A stretch of DNA of 5,736 nt, taken from assembly GCA_021129895.1 (NCBI GenBank), contig JAJOKL010000018.1, forward strand, positions 1 through 5,736. The letters are read 5' to 3'. Below are positions 5,613 through 5,736 of this stretch, piece after piece (positions within the stretch are counted from its first letter, which is position 1; each line of letters opens with the position of its first letter). The notes beneath the pieces are model-generated. The model worked only from the letters and a program-made list of their open reading frames with translations, ran no database searches and was not told the DNA's origin. This DNA is from Candidatus Bipolaricaulota bacterium (GTDB lineage: Bacteria > Bipolaricaulota > Bipolaricaulia > Bipolaricaulales > Bipolaricaulaceae). The translations under genes and the position numbers were made by a program.

Positions 5613-5736
5613 ATGGGGCTAACCAAGTACATCCTGCAGCGGTTCGTGCTCACCATCCCCATGGTGTTCATCCTGCTGTCGGTGGTGTTCCTGGTGCTCA
5701 GGCTCATGCCCGGCAAATGTAAAGGCTTGAACTTCT
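5613..5736 (+). CDS. ABC transporter permease, oligopeptide/dipeptide type (N-terminal part only)
   Basis: The first 41 codons read MGLTKYILQRFVLTIPMVFI followed by LLSVVFLVLRLMPG. This is the typical start of DppB/OppB-family inner-membrane permeases: a short basic N-terminus (Y-I-L-x-R), one long hydrophobic segment (about 11-30) and the (L/F)-x-LR-(L/V)-x-PG motif that begins the periplasmic part. The usual next residues are D-P or N-P; here they are KCKGLNF, encoded by a sudden AT-rich stretch from 5715. The gene is cut by the window edge. Family members import peptides, nickel or, in some thermophiles, oligosaccharides, so the substrate cannot be given. A strong ribosome site and its own promoter suggest it is the first gene of a transport operon to the right. 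Confidence 0.8.
   Translation, partial: MGLTKYILQRFVLTIPMVFILLSVVFLVLRLMPGKCKGLNF

Noticed and set aside
1..5736. A defence, toxin-antitoxin or other novel multigene system
   Set aside because: All confident genes are housekeeping or transport genes of known families, and the unexplained stretches are too short to hold further genes.

Overview
The window is GC-rich bacterial chromosome dominated by housekeeping genes. On the left edge is a minus-strand remnant of a glycoside-hydrolase-type protein broken by a one-base frameshift. It is followed by a plus-strand cluster: lspA (lipoprotein signal peptidase), tmk (dTMP kinase) and dnaN (sliding clamp). A convergent spacer of about 220 bases separates dnaN from a long minus-strand alaS (alanyl-tRNA synthetase). 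A divergent promoter region then leads to the first 41 codons of an oligopeptide/dipeptide-type ABC permease, which runs off the right edge.

Organism: third codon positions are mostly G/C and the genes are compact. Two genes (lspA and alaS) have a -10-like hexamer 7 to 8 bases before the ATG and no Shine-Dalgarno, which suggests leaderless transcripts. tmk, dnaN and the permease have clear GGAGG-type ribosome sites. Leaderless starts are well known in Deinococcus-Thermus and Actinobacteria; the mixture here, the protein style and the GH/Opp context would also fit a deep-branching thermophile-like lineage such as Bipolaricaulota/Acetothermia. This is a weak inference; no marker here fixes the phylum.

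How the genes relate: lspA and tmk overlap by four bases (GTGA) and dnaN follows after 57 bases, so the three probably form one operon linking lipoprotein maturation, dTTP supply and replication processivity. A strong hairpin without a U-tract sits between tmk and dnaN and may modulate dnaN expression. alaS is transcribed from its own promoter, back to back with that of the permease.

I found no CRISPR array, tRNA, rRNA or complete mobile element, and no convincing new multigene system. The points most worth a second look are the frameshifted glycoside-hydrolase remnant, a five-unit heptamer tandem repeat inside the alaS reading frame, a Ser in place of the usual Asp in the DRY motif of Tmk, and an abrupt AT-rich break in the permease at the window edge.
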